Source of the DNA: Anaerolineae bacterium
GTDB lineage: Bacteria > Chloroflexota > Anaerolineae > Aggregatilineales > Aggregatilineaceae
DNA length: 64,000 bases
Reading direction: 5' to 3'
Assembly: GCA_027494015.1 (NCBI GenBank)
Contig: JAOSJP010000001.1
Span: forward strand, 558,001-622,000
Under the pieces are notes generated by a model that saw only the letters and a list, made by a program, of their open reading frames with translations, had not been told where the DNA came from and did no database searches. This document shows positions 1 to 8,479 of this stretch, in pieces (position 1 is the first letter of the stretch; each line of letters starts with the position of its first letter). The position numbers were made by a program, and so were the translations under genes.

Positions 1-1
1 C

Positions 2-241
2 AACGCGGCACGGCTGGTGCGGGGCCAGCCAGTCTGGACGCTGCCGCCCACCACGATGCTGGGCGCGTTGTGTCACTACGTGGCCCACGCCGATCCGCAG
101 GGCTTCCAGCCGATGAAGGCCAACTTCGGGATCATGCCACCGCTCGCCACCCCCCCGCGCCGCAAGAGCGACCGCAAGCGCGCCTTTGCCGAGCGCGCCG
201 CCCACGATCTGGAGAATTTTCTGGCGGCTGAGGGGAATTGA
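2..241 (+). CDS. trmFO: TrmFO, C-terminal end (5' truncated by window)
   Basis: About 79 C-terminal residues of the folate- and FAD-dependent tRNA uracil-54 C5-methyltransferase, which makes ribothymidine in the T-loop. The recognisable family tail is the HYVAHADP segment followed by FQPMKANFGIMPPL and a basic K/R-rich stretch with a final AERAAHDLE helix. The reading frame is open from base 2, so the start lies upstream of the window. It ends about 40 bp before the hflX promoter, and an imperfect inverted repeat at 270-296 could serve as its terminator. Identification rests on this conserved tail only. Confidence 0.85.
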   Translation, partial: NAARLVRGQPVWTLPPTTMLGALCHYVAHADPQGFQPMKANFGIMPPLATPPRRKSDRKRAFAERAAHDLENFLAAEGN

Positions 242-269
242 AACGCCCTCTGCCTGTTCACGTGTTCGC

Positions 270-312
270 GCGTTCTCGCTGAATTGAGCGAACGCCCCGC
301 CTGAGCTATAAT
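270..312 (+). promoter_or_regulatory. hflX promoter with overlapping inverted repeat
   Basis: TTGAGC (284-289), a 17-bp spacer, then a consensus TATAAT (307-312). An imperfect inverted repeat, GCGTTCTCGCT / AGCGAACGC (about 270-296, 6-nt loop), overlaps the -35 box. It could be an operator or the trmFO terminator. The predicted transcription start is about 319, just ahead of the hflX start codon. Confidence 0.7.
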
Positions 313-339
313 GCTCCGCATAACGCCGTACATCGCAGC

Positions 340-1730
<1,391 letters not shown>

Positions 1731-1734
<4 letters not shown>

Positions 1735-2126
1735 AGCGTATTGTGGGGGGCCTCACCGGGCTGATCTTGCTGCCGTTGCGCCTTGTGCGCGGCGTCTTCC
1801 GGTTGCTATGGGCAGGGCTGAAGCTCGCGTTCGGGCCTGTTTTGCGGCGGGTGGATGCGTCTCCGCGATTTAGCGGCGTCATCACGGCGCTGTCTTCCTC
1901 TATGGCACCGCAGCGCGGCGTGCCGCTGCTGGTCGGCGCGGTGCTGGTGGTGCTTAGCTTCGCGGCCAGTGGCCTGATCGTGATTCTGCTCGTGGAGGCG
2001 GGTCGCTTCGACTCTGGCCTCTACTGGCTGTGCATCCCGGCTACGCTGCTCCATCTTGGCGTGCTGGTCGGCTTCGTCGGGATCATGCTCTCTGTGCCGC
2101 TGGGCCAGGGGTACCGGGACCGCTAA
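1731..2126 (+). CDS. small membrane protein, unknown function
   Basis: 131 aa starting on the ATGA overlap with hflX, so probably co-translated with it. An amphipathic, basic N-terminus (RLVRGVFRLLWAGLK) is followed by two strongly hydrophobic segments at about residues 65-88 and 100-125. The first runs GVPLLVGAVLVVLSF and the second is the LCIPATLLHLG region. A positively charged loop is also present. I do not recognise a family. The next gene is convergent and ends at 2146. Confidence 0.75.
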
Positions 2127-2145
2127 TCGCCTCGGCGCCGATCCT

Positions 2146-3273
2146 TCAGCGTGATTCTTCAGTTCGCGACTCGCCCTCGGAGGGGCGCGGCAACCCTACG
2201 CTGCGCGCCGCGTCGTCCACGCGCAGTGGGTCGGTGTGCGCGTAGTAGGCACGCGTCGTCTCGACTGAGCGGTGCCCCAGGTAGTCCTGCACGACATCCA
2301 GCGGATAGCCGGCGTTAAGCAACTGCGTCGCCCGCCAGTGACGGAAGTCATGGGGGGTGATGCTGCCCAGTCCCAGGGCGCGGGCGGCGCGCTGCACCAC
2401 GCGCCAGGCGACAATGCGGCTCATGCGAGCGCCGTCGAAGCGCGGGTCGTGGCTCACGAACAGCGGGACTTTGCCAGCGCGCGTGGCGCGCAAGGCCGCG
2501 CCGCGCCGCTCGATGTAAGCGCGGATGGCCGGCAGCGCGTCGTGAAAGCGCAGATGGTACGTATGGCCGCCTTTGCCTCGCACAGCGACGCGCAGCACAT
2601 CATCGCGCTGGAGAAAGCGTTCCGGGAAGTCGTCCAGGTTCAGGCTCAGCACCTCGCTGACACGCCCACCTGATTCGGCCAGGGCGCGCAGCAGGGCGCA
2701 GTTGCGCAGGCGTGTCAGTTCCCAGCGCTCGCGCTGCTCGGCGGGGGCCTCGGGGTCGGCGAGACGGCGCGGGGGCTTGAGGTTGTCGTAGAAGTAGATG
2801 ACCTCCTCGATGTTCAGCGGCGGCTCTGGCGGGCCGGACTGCCGCGACTGTCCGCGCAGCTCGTCGCGCACGATGCGCCTGGCCTTCGCCAGCGGAAAGG
2901 CCGCTGGCAGCCATCCGTGGTCGTCCATGAACTGAAACCAGTTCTGAACACCTGCCAGCCGCAATTGCACGGTGGCTGGCTGATAGGGCCGCTTGTCACC
3001 AGAACTGCCAGATCCCGGTGACAGCAACCATTGCACGAAGTACAACAGAATGGGACTGTCAGCTTCGGACAGCGCAGAGAGCGGCGTGTCGGCGATGGTG
3101 GTGGTGCGCGCGTGCATGATCGGCAGAGTGCTGCTCGGTGCGCTGGTGTCGGACAGGAACTCCATGAACAAGTTGATAGCGCGTCCGTAGGAAGCGACTG
3201 TGTGGCGCGACCTTAACGTGGCGCGCTGCAAATAGGAGTCACGGGCCTGTCCGAAAGTCACCGGCAATGGCAT
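2146..3273 (-). CDS. tyrosine recombinase (XerC/XerD-like), complete active site
   Basis: 375-aa site-specific recombinase of the phage-integrase family. The N-terminal SAM-like core-binding domain covers about residues 1-150 and contains a low-complexity Ser/Thr insertion. The catalytic domain keeps the whole set: Arg in SGGRVSEVLSL, Lys in RGKGGHTYHLRF, His and Arg in HDFRHWRATQLL, His in YLGHRSVETT and the Tyr nucleophile in TRAYYAH. The start ATG at 3273 is preceded by AGCGGAG at good spacing. It stands alone, convergent with the hflX unit, with an AT-rich structured region upstream. It could act in chromosome-dimer resolution or belong to an old mobile element; the context does not decide. 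Confidence 0.9.
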   Translation of the reverse strand: MPLPVTFGQARDSYLQRATLRSRHTVASYGRAINLFMEFLSDTSAPSSTLPIMHARTTTIADTPLSALSEADSPILLYFVQWLLSPGSGSSGDKRPYQPATVQLRLAGVQNWFQFMDDHGWLPAAFPLAKARRIVRDELRGQSRQSGPPEPPLNIEEVIYFYDNLKPPRRLADPEAPAEQRERWELTRLRNCALLRALAESGGRVSEVLSLNLDDFPERFLQRDDVLRVAVRGKGGHTYHLRFHDALPAIRAYIERRGAALRATRAGKVPLFVSHDPRFDGARMSRIVAWRVVQRAARALGLGSITPHDFRHWRATQLLNAGYPLDVVQDYLGHRSVETTRAYYAHTDPLRVDDAARSVGLPRPSEGESRTEESR

Positions 3274-3634
3274 GGCACTCGCTCCGCTATGTAGACGTTG
3301 TCGGGCCGATTCTGTTGGCGCAGTGTGGTTCTCCGGGCCAGCTCATTTCATACTATAACATTTCTTTCATTATGTTATAATAGTATCTACAAACTGGCAA
3401 TCCCCCCATCTTCTTCTGAACAGGATTCCGGCCACAGAACTGCCCTGCTCTGCCCGGTCGCCCGGCTGTCTGGTGAGGGGTGCCCTTCATTTGTGCCGGG
3501 CGCACACCCGGTTTGAGCCGAACCAGGCCGCCTTCAGCGGCAGATTCGGCAACAGGATGCCTGAGGAACGCGCTTCTGATCACAAAGATATTCATGAATA
3601 TATGTGATGCTATATTAATATACAATTAATATTA
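3274..3634. other. 361-bp gene-free region with several inverted repeats
   Basis: No credible gene. AT-rich flanks surround a GC-rich core. Inverted repeats: TATAACAT (3354-3361) / ATGTTATA (3372-3379), next to a TATAAT at 3376-3381; CCGGG/CCCGG (3496-3511); a two-tier hairpin GCCGAA/TTCGGC (3517-3550) enclosing GCCGC/GCGGC (3527-3541); and an extended palindrome ATCACA-N3-ATATTCATGAATAT-N1-TGTGAT (3579-3608). Read leftward, the region is the end of the cobalamin adenosyltransferase operon and the leader of the recombinase gene. The last palindrome may be a terminator or operator. Confidence 0.55.
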
Positions 3635-4204
3635 TTAAATCTGAGGCAATCCCGCTCCGTCAGGTCGGTGCCATTCGACCTCCGCAACGCCAGCATCACG
3701 GTTGGCCCAGCGCGCCGCCACGAAGAGCCAGTCCGACAGGCGATTGAGGTAGCGCAGGACTTCAGCGTTGATGCTCTCGCCCGCCTGGAGCGCCACAACC
3801 CACCGCTCAGCGCGCCGACACACTGCGCGCGCCTGGTGCAGCAGGGCAGCCCCCAGCGAACCGCCCGGCAGAATGAAATGCCTGAGTGGCGGAAGAAGCG
3901 CCTCCCACCCGTCAATCTCCACCTCCAGCGCTTGCACGCGCTCCGCCCCAATCCGCAGCACGTAGCTGCTGGCAGCATCCAGTGGCGTGGCGAGGTCTGC
4001 GCCGGCGATGAACAAGTCGTGCTGCACCCGCCGCAGGCTGGCGCTCAGCGCGTCCGAAAGGCCCGCTGCCAGCACGACGCCCAGCAGGGAGTTGAGTTCG
4101 TCCACGCTGCCACCGGCGTGCAGCCGGACATCATCTTTGCTGACACGCCCGCCCGCAAACAGGCTGGTCTGCCCGGCATCGCCCGTTCGTGTGTAGATTC
4201 TCAT
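3635..4204 (-). CDS. pduO: PduO-type ATP:cob(I)alamin adenosyltransferase
   Basis: 189 aa. Transfers the 5'-deoxyadenosyl group of ATP to cob(I)alamin to make adenosylcobalamin. The N-terminal ATP-binding signature is present (IYTRTGDAGQTSLF, then RVSKDDVRLHAGGSVDELN), as is the conserved C-terminal RYLNRLSDWLFVAAR helix. Length is normal. Its start overlaps the stop of the upstream histidine kinase by 4 bp, making it the last gene of a leftward operon (rbsK, response regulator, kinase, pduO). A link between the two-component pair and cobalamin or carbon metabolism is possible but is inferred from position only. No cobalamin riboswitch was seen ahead of the operon. Confidence 0.93.
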   Translation of the reverse strand: MRIYTRTGDAGQTSLFAGGRVSKDDVRLHAGGSVDELNSLLGVVLAAGLSDALSASLRRVQHDLFIAGADLATPLDAASSYVLRIGAERVQALEVEIDGWEALLPPLRHFILPGGSLGAALLHQARAVCRRAERWVVALQAGESINAEVLRYLNRLSDWLFVAARWANRDAGVAEVEWHRPDGAGLPQI

Positions 4205-6453
4205 GACGCTCCCTTCCTGGCGTCGGACGGCCCCTGCGGCGTGCCCGCTGCGGCGGGGAGGACGACGGTCACGCAGGTTCCCTTTTCCGGCCCACTGGTC
4301 AGCAGCACCCTGCCCCGGTGGCTCTCCACGACGACTTTTACCAGTGCCAGTCCTAACCCTGAGCCGCCCACCGCGGCAGTGGCGCGCTGCTTGCCCCGGT
4401 AGAAACGCTCGAAGACGTGGGGCAGTTCTTCCTCCGGGATGCCCACTCCGGTGTCCCTCACGTCCACTTGCACCTCCGCATGATTGGTGGAAGCGCAGAT
4501 GTCTATGCGCCCGCCAGCGGGGGTGAATTTGATCGCGTTGTCCACGATGTTGGCGAACGCCTGGGACAACTGCTGTCCGTCACCGCTGACCGGCGGCAGG
4601 GCTTCGGCAATGTGCAGATCGAGCGTCACCTGGCGCTCGCGCGCGGTCATCGCCATATCTACCGCCACTCTGCCCAGGAGCGCCGCCAGATCGCAGTCCT
4701 CGCTGACGCGCCGCCCGCCGCCCGCGCGTTCCAGGTCAAGAATGCTGTTGATCAGGCGGTACATGCGCGACAACTGCGACCAGACAGCCTCCACGTAGTC
4801 TTCCATGTCTGCCGTGAACATTGTCTGACCGTCTTCGATCAGCAGTTCCATATAGCTCATCGCCGCCTGGAGCGGGTTCTTCAGGTCGTGGCTGGTCATC
4901 TGGATCATCTGGCTCTTGAGGCGGTCCAGCTCTTTCAGCTCGGTGACATCGTTCAGCACCACAACCCAGCCCTCCGGGTGCGGTCGCCCCAGCCCCGCGA
5001 CATGGCACAGATAGGTGTGGCTGTGCAGCGTCACCTCGTACACGTGGACGCGGCGGCTGCGCAGGTCGCGCAGGACCGCGCGGGCGCTGCGCGGCAGGAA
5101 CTGGCGCGGCACCAGGTCGGTCAATGTCCCGCCAACTGGGTCTGTCGCGACATTCAGGAGCGCGCTGGCGGCGGGGTTGGCGAACTGGACGCGCAGCCGC
5201 CGGTCTACGGCGATCACCGGGTTTTCTGTGCTGGTCAGCACCGCCTCAAGCTGGCGCTTGGCCACCGCGAGATCGGTGAGCAGCTCGCGCTCTGCCTCGA
5301 ACAGCCGGCTGTTGGTGATCGCCACCGCGGCCTGGGGGCCGAGCAGCTCCAGCAGGCGCAGGTCTTCGGGATCGAAGAGCCTGCCTTGCTGCCCCTGTAC
5401 AACCAGCAGGACGCCCACAACCTCCCCGCCGAAGACGAGGGGCACGCACAGCACAGCGCCAAAGGTCTCGCGCGCCAGCGGCAGATCGGAGGGGCCAATC
5501 CAGTCGCGGCCATAGTGATCGAGTCGCCTGGCGCGTACATCTACTGCCACTGTGCCGACCATCCCCTCCCCTACCCTGGTCTCGATGCCGACGAACTGCG
5601 CGGGCATGTTGTACACGGCGGCAAGCTCGAGCGTATCGCCGCGCTTCAGGTAGATGGCCGCCCCGTCGGCGTTGAGCAATCCGGCGGCCTGGGCGGCAAT
5701 GGCGGCCAGCGTTTCATTCAAGCGCAGGCGGCTGCTGATCGCCAGCCCGACATCGCGCACGGCTTCAAGCTGCTTGGCACGCCCCAGCAAAGGGACCATG
5801 ATCTGGTGGCGGACGATGGCGTAGGTCATGATCAGCGTGGCGAGCGCGCTGACATCTTCGGCGGTGCCGAGCATGAGCAGACGCGGGCTGATCAGCGCCA
5901 GGGTGTGCCCGGCGCAGACCATGAGAATGCCGACCGTCAGACCGCGCGCCTTGATTCTGGCCCGGTGACGCCAGACGATGAACATAGTCGCCGCATGTAG
6001 CGCCAGGAACAGGATGATTTCTGGAGTGCCATAGCGGTAGCTGAGCAATCCGCTGTCGGTTACTTCGTAGGGCCGGCTGGTCTCAATGACAAATACGAGG
6101 AAGAAGACATAGGCCAGGATGATGGCGAGACTCACCGCGCTCACCAGGCGGAACAGACGCCCGCGCACTCCCGTGACGATCACTGCATAGACATAGAGGG
6201 CCAGGCTCGATCCTACATAGCCGAAATCGAGCAGACGCAGGCCAAGCCGGATGACAGCCCGCTCGCCGCCGGTGTAGGCTGCCGCGCGCCCCAGCAACGA
6301 TCCGGCTGACCAAATGGCGACCATGAGCACGAAGAGGGCGAAATGGCGATTGGCCGCGCTGCGCGAGTCCTGCCAGAGCACCAGGACCAGCAGGCCCAGG
6401 GCGAAGGCCAGGGTCAGGCCGTTGAGCAGCAGCGTGAGCGTGGTGGCATTCAT
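4201..6453 (-). CDS. hybrid-input sensor histidine kinase (7TM-GAF-PAS-HisKA-HATPase)
   Basis: 750-aa membrane sensor kinase. Seven hydrophobic segments fill about residues 1-225 (histidine-kinase 7TM input domain), followed by a GAF domain (about 235-395, with DVGLAISSRLRLNETL at its start). A PAS domain (about 400-510) holds NPVIAVDRRLRVQFAN. The HisKA H-box is MTSHDLKNPLQA (His near residue 520). The ATPase domain has N-box NIVDNAIKFTPAGG, G1 DTGVGIPEEEL and G2 GSGLGLALVK. It lies 18 bp downstream of the OmpR-type regulator, so the two form a cognate pair. The ligand of the 7TM/GAF input is unknown. Confidence 0.93.
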   Translation of the reverse strand: MNATTLTLLLNGLTLAFALGLLVLVLWQDSRSAANRHFALFVLMVAIWSAGSLLGRAAAYTGGERAVIRLGLRLLDFGYVGSSLALYVYAVIVTGVRGRLFRLVSAVSLAIILAYVFFLVFVIETSRPYEVTDSGLLSYRYGTPEIILFLALHAATMFIVWRHRARIKARGLTVGILMVCAGHTLALISPRLLMLGTAEDVSALATLIMTYAIVRHQIMVPLLGRAKQLEAVRDVGLAISSRLRLNETLAAIAAQAAGLLNADGAAIYLKRGDTLELAAVYNMPAQFVGIETRVGEGMVGTVAVDVRARRLDHYGRDWIGPSDLPLARETFGAVLCVPLVFGGEVVGVLLVVQGQQGRLFDPEDLRLLELLGPQAAVAITNSRLFEAERELLTDLAVAKRQLEAVLTSTENPVIAVDRRLRVQFANPAASALLNVATDPVGGTLTDLVPRQFLPRSARAVLRDLRSRRVHVYEVTLHSHTYLCHVAGLGRPHPEGWVVVLNDVTELKELDRLKSQMIQMTSHDLKNPLQAAMSYMELLIEDGQTMFTADMEDYVEAVWSQLSRMYRLINSILDLERAGGGRRVSEDCDLAALLGRVAVDMAMTARERQVTLDLHIAEALPPVSGDGQQLSQAFANIVDNAIKFTPAGGRIDICASTNHAEVQVDVRDTGVGIPEEELPHVFERFYRGKQRATAAVGGSGLGLALVKVVVESHRGRVLLTSGPEKGTCVTVVLPAAAGTPQGPSDARKGAS

Positions 6454-6471
6454 GCCTGGGATCGGCCAGCA

Positions 6472-7188
6472 CTATCTGGACGCGTTGTGCGAGTACTTAC
6501 CCTGCTTCTCGAAGCGATAGCCGACACGATGCTCGGTCAGGATGTAGATCGGGCTGGCCGGATCAGGCTCGATCTTGCGGCGAAGCTGGCTGATATAGAC
6601 GCGCGGGTAGTACACATCGTCCACGTACTCCGGCCCCCACACCTGCTCCAGCAGATCGCGCTGCGATACGACGCGCCCGGCGTTCTCCAGCAGGACGACC
6701 AGCAGCTTGAACTCGGTGGGCGTCAGGTGAACCTTCTGTCCGTCCACATGGACATGACGGCGCTGCAATTCCACGCTGAGATAGCCGTCGTTGTAGCCGG
6801 CCTCGACGCCCGGCGACGCCATCTGCGCGCGGCGCAGCAGCGCCTTGATGCGCGCGATGAACTCGTTGAGGCGCACCGGCTTGACCAGGTACTCGTCGGC
6901 GCCAGCGTTCAACCCCTCGACGATGTCCTCTTCCGTCACCGCCTGGGCGGACAGCATCATCACCGGCGTCTCGGCCACTTCGCGGATGCGCGCGCAGACG
7001 GTCAGGCCGCTCATTTCGGGCATCACAATGTCGAGGACTACCACGTCCGGGCGCTCGGTGTGGAACACGCGCAGCCCTTCCAGGCCGTCGCCAGCCAGCG
7101 TCACCTCAAACCCCTCGCGCCGCAGCTTGCGCCCCAGCGCATCGCGGATGGCCAGTTCATCGTCAACGATGAGCACTTTCGCTGTCAT
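6472..7188 (-). CDS. OmpR/PhoB-family response regulator
   Basis: 238 aa. The N-terminal receiver domain has acidic pocket residues D9-D10, phospho-acceptor D53 in VVVLDIVMP, and a conserved Lys in YLVKP. The C-terminal winged-helix DNA-binding domain ends in RRKIEPDPASPIYILTEHR...GYRF. A strong ribosome binding site (GGGGAGG) precedes the ATG at 7188. The gene sits between rbsK and its histidine kinase, all leftward. Its regulon cannot be told from the sequence. Confidence 0.95.
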   Translation of the reverse strand: MTAKVLIVDDELAIRDALGRKLRREGFEVTLAGDGLEGLRVFHTERPDVVVLDIVMPEMSGLTVCARIREVAETPVMMLSAQAVTEEDIVEGLNAGADEYLVKPVRLNEFIARIKALLRRAQMASPGVEAGYNDGYLSVELQRRHVHVDGQKVHLTPTEFKLLVVLLENAGRVVSQRDLLEQVWGPEYVDDVYYPRVYISQLRRKIEPDPASPIYILTEHRVGYRFEKQGKYSHNASR

Positions 7189-7262
7189 GGGTCTTCTCTC
7201 CCCCCTCCCCTGGGCAGCCAGGCTCGCCGATCCGTTTGTTCCGCGCGCGCCAGAGCGCGGGA

Positions 7263-8186
7263 TCAGCGCTCGGCGAGAAAAGCCTCCACCGCCACCTCTG
7301 TGGGCAGCGACGGCTGCGCTCCCATCTTCGTCGCGGCCAGGGCACCACAGGCGCTGGCGAAGCGGGCTGCTCCCGCAAGCTTCCCACCCCGTCCCAGTGC
7401 CACGGCTAGCCCTGCGTTGAAAGCGTCCCCTGCTGCCGTCGTGTCCAGCGGGGTGATCGGGAACGCCGGCACGTGCACAACACCGGCGGAGTCCGCCACC
7501 AACGCCCCTTGCGCACCGAGCGTAATGACCCCTCGCTGCACGCCCAGCCCCAAGAGCACCTGGCCAAGCTGTTCTTCCGAGAGCTGCCGGACCTGTCCTT
7601 CGCTCAGTCCGGCCAGCTGTGCCAGCTCGATACGGTTAGGCGTCAGCACGTCCACCAGCCGGAGCAGGTCGTCTGGAAGGCTGCGCGCCGGGGCCGGGTT
7701 GAGCACCACGCGCACGCCGTGCTCGCGCGCAGTACGCGCCGCAGCAAGCACGGTCTCGACCGGAATCTCAAGCTGCATGACAAGCACATCGGCGCGGGCA
7801 ATCACCCCCGCCGCCGCCGCGATGTGCTCTGGCAGGAGGCGCATGTTCGCCCCGGAAGCTACGGTGATGCTGTTTTCGCCGTCCGCCGCCACTGCGATCA
7901 GCGCGACGCCGGTAGCCTCTTGATCGTCCTTAGTAATATATTCAGTATTAATTCCTTCAGTATGATACGCCTCAATACATTGGTCGCCGAAGATGTCGCG
8001 CCCCACCCTGGCGACGAAGATCACCTCTGCGTCCAGCCGGGCCGCCCCGACCGCCTGATTCGCCCCTTTGCCGCCCATGGCCATGACGAAGCGGTGGCCG
8101 AGGACGGTCTCACCGGGGCGGGGAATATGCGGGGTCTGCACGACGAAATCAACATTGGCGCTTCCAACCACAACCACTTTTGGCAT
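7263..8186 (-). CDS. rbsK: ribokinase (PfkB family)
   Basis: About 307 aa. Phosphorylates D-ribose to ribose-5-phosphate. The start ATG at 8186 is chosen because GAGGAG sits 8 nt upstream and the protein then begins MPKVVVVGSANVDF, as in the family. Signature 1 lies in MAMGGKGANQAVGAARL. The C-terminal PfkB signature with the catalytic base is DTTAAGDAFNAGLAVAL. It is the first gene of the leftward rbsK-regulator-kinase-pduO cluster (74 bp to the regulator). Oddity: codons at about 7919-7982 are almost all A/T-ending within an otherwise G/C-ending gene. Substrate specificity within the PfkB family is inferred from overall likeness. Confidence 0.92.
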   Translation of the reverse strand: MPKVVVVGSANVDFVVQTPHIPRPGETVLGHRFVMAMGGKGANQAVGAARLDAEVIFVARVGRDIFGDQCIEAYHTEGINTEYITKDDQEATGVALIAVAADGENSITVASGANMRLLPEHIAAAAGVIARADVLVMQLEIPVETVLAAARTAREHGVRVVLNPAPARSLPDDLLRLVDVLTPNRIELAQLAGLSEGQVRQLSEEQLGQVLLGLGVQRGVITLGAQGALVADSAGVVHVPAFPITPLDTTAAGDAFNAGLAVALGRGGKLAGAARFASACGALAATKMGAQPSLPTEVAVEAFLAER

Positions 8187-8330
8187 ACCGCGCTCCTCTG
8201 CTGGACGAGAAGTTGTATCCGGTTGCCGGGGCAACCCTCCTTTATCTTACTCTAGTCAGCCACTTTTGCGCATCTCGGCACGAGTCAGTAGCGTCTTCCA
8301 TCTTTGGGCAGTTCGGTGACGGCGGGGCGA

Positions 8331-8366
8331 CTTGTAGGGGCGAGTTTCGAAACCCGCCCCTACAAG
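8331..8366. repeat. 36-bp REP-like palindrome
   Basis: CTTGTAGGGGCG / CGCCCCTACAAG arms around a GTTTCGAAAC-type centre, nearly perfect over 36 bp. This GTAGGGGCGGGTTT-type palindrome is a common dispersed repeat in many bacterial genomes. It lies between acnA and rbsK. Confidence 0.75.
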
Positions 8367-8402
8367 ACCGGTTCTGCCCCCAGGTTTCGCCAATCAAGTG
8401 TG

Positions 8403-8439
8403 ACAAAGAAACTGGCGGCCCGTCGCCGAGAGCCGCCAG
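8403..8439 (-). terminator. acnA rho-independent terminator
   Basis: 8-bp stem CTGGCGGC (8412-8419) / GCCGCCAG (8432-8439). Read on the minus strand it is followed by a U-rich tract (TTTCTTTG). It lies 40 bp past the acnA stop. Confidence 0.75.
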
Positions 8440-8479
8440 CACATCCAGCACTGAGAGATGGAGCAGGCCCCCCGTCCTG

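Noticed and set aside
3400..3560. Possible cobalamin riboswitch near the adenosyltransferase gene
   Set aside because: It lies downstream of that gene, not upstream, and lacks the conserved B12-box sequence.
3353..3625. 90-codon minus-strand frame in the intergenic region before the recombinase
   Set aside because: Covers the inverted repeats, starts in AT-rich DNA with no ribosome binding site and shows no family likeness.
4417..6000. 527-codon plus-strand open frame opposite the histidine kinase
   Set aside because: Antisense shadow; His/Gln/Arg/Ala-rich sequence without domains, while the opposite strand encodes a full kinase.
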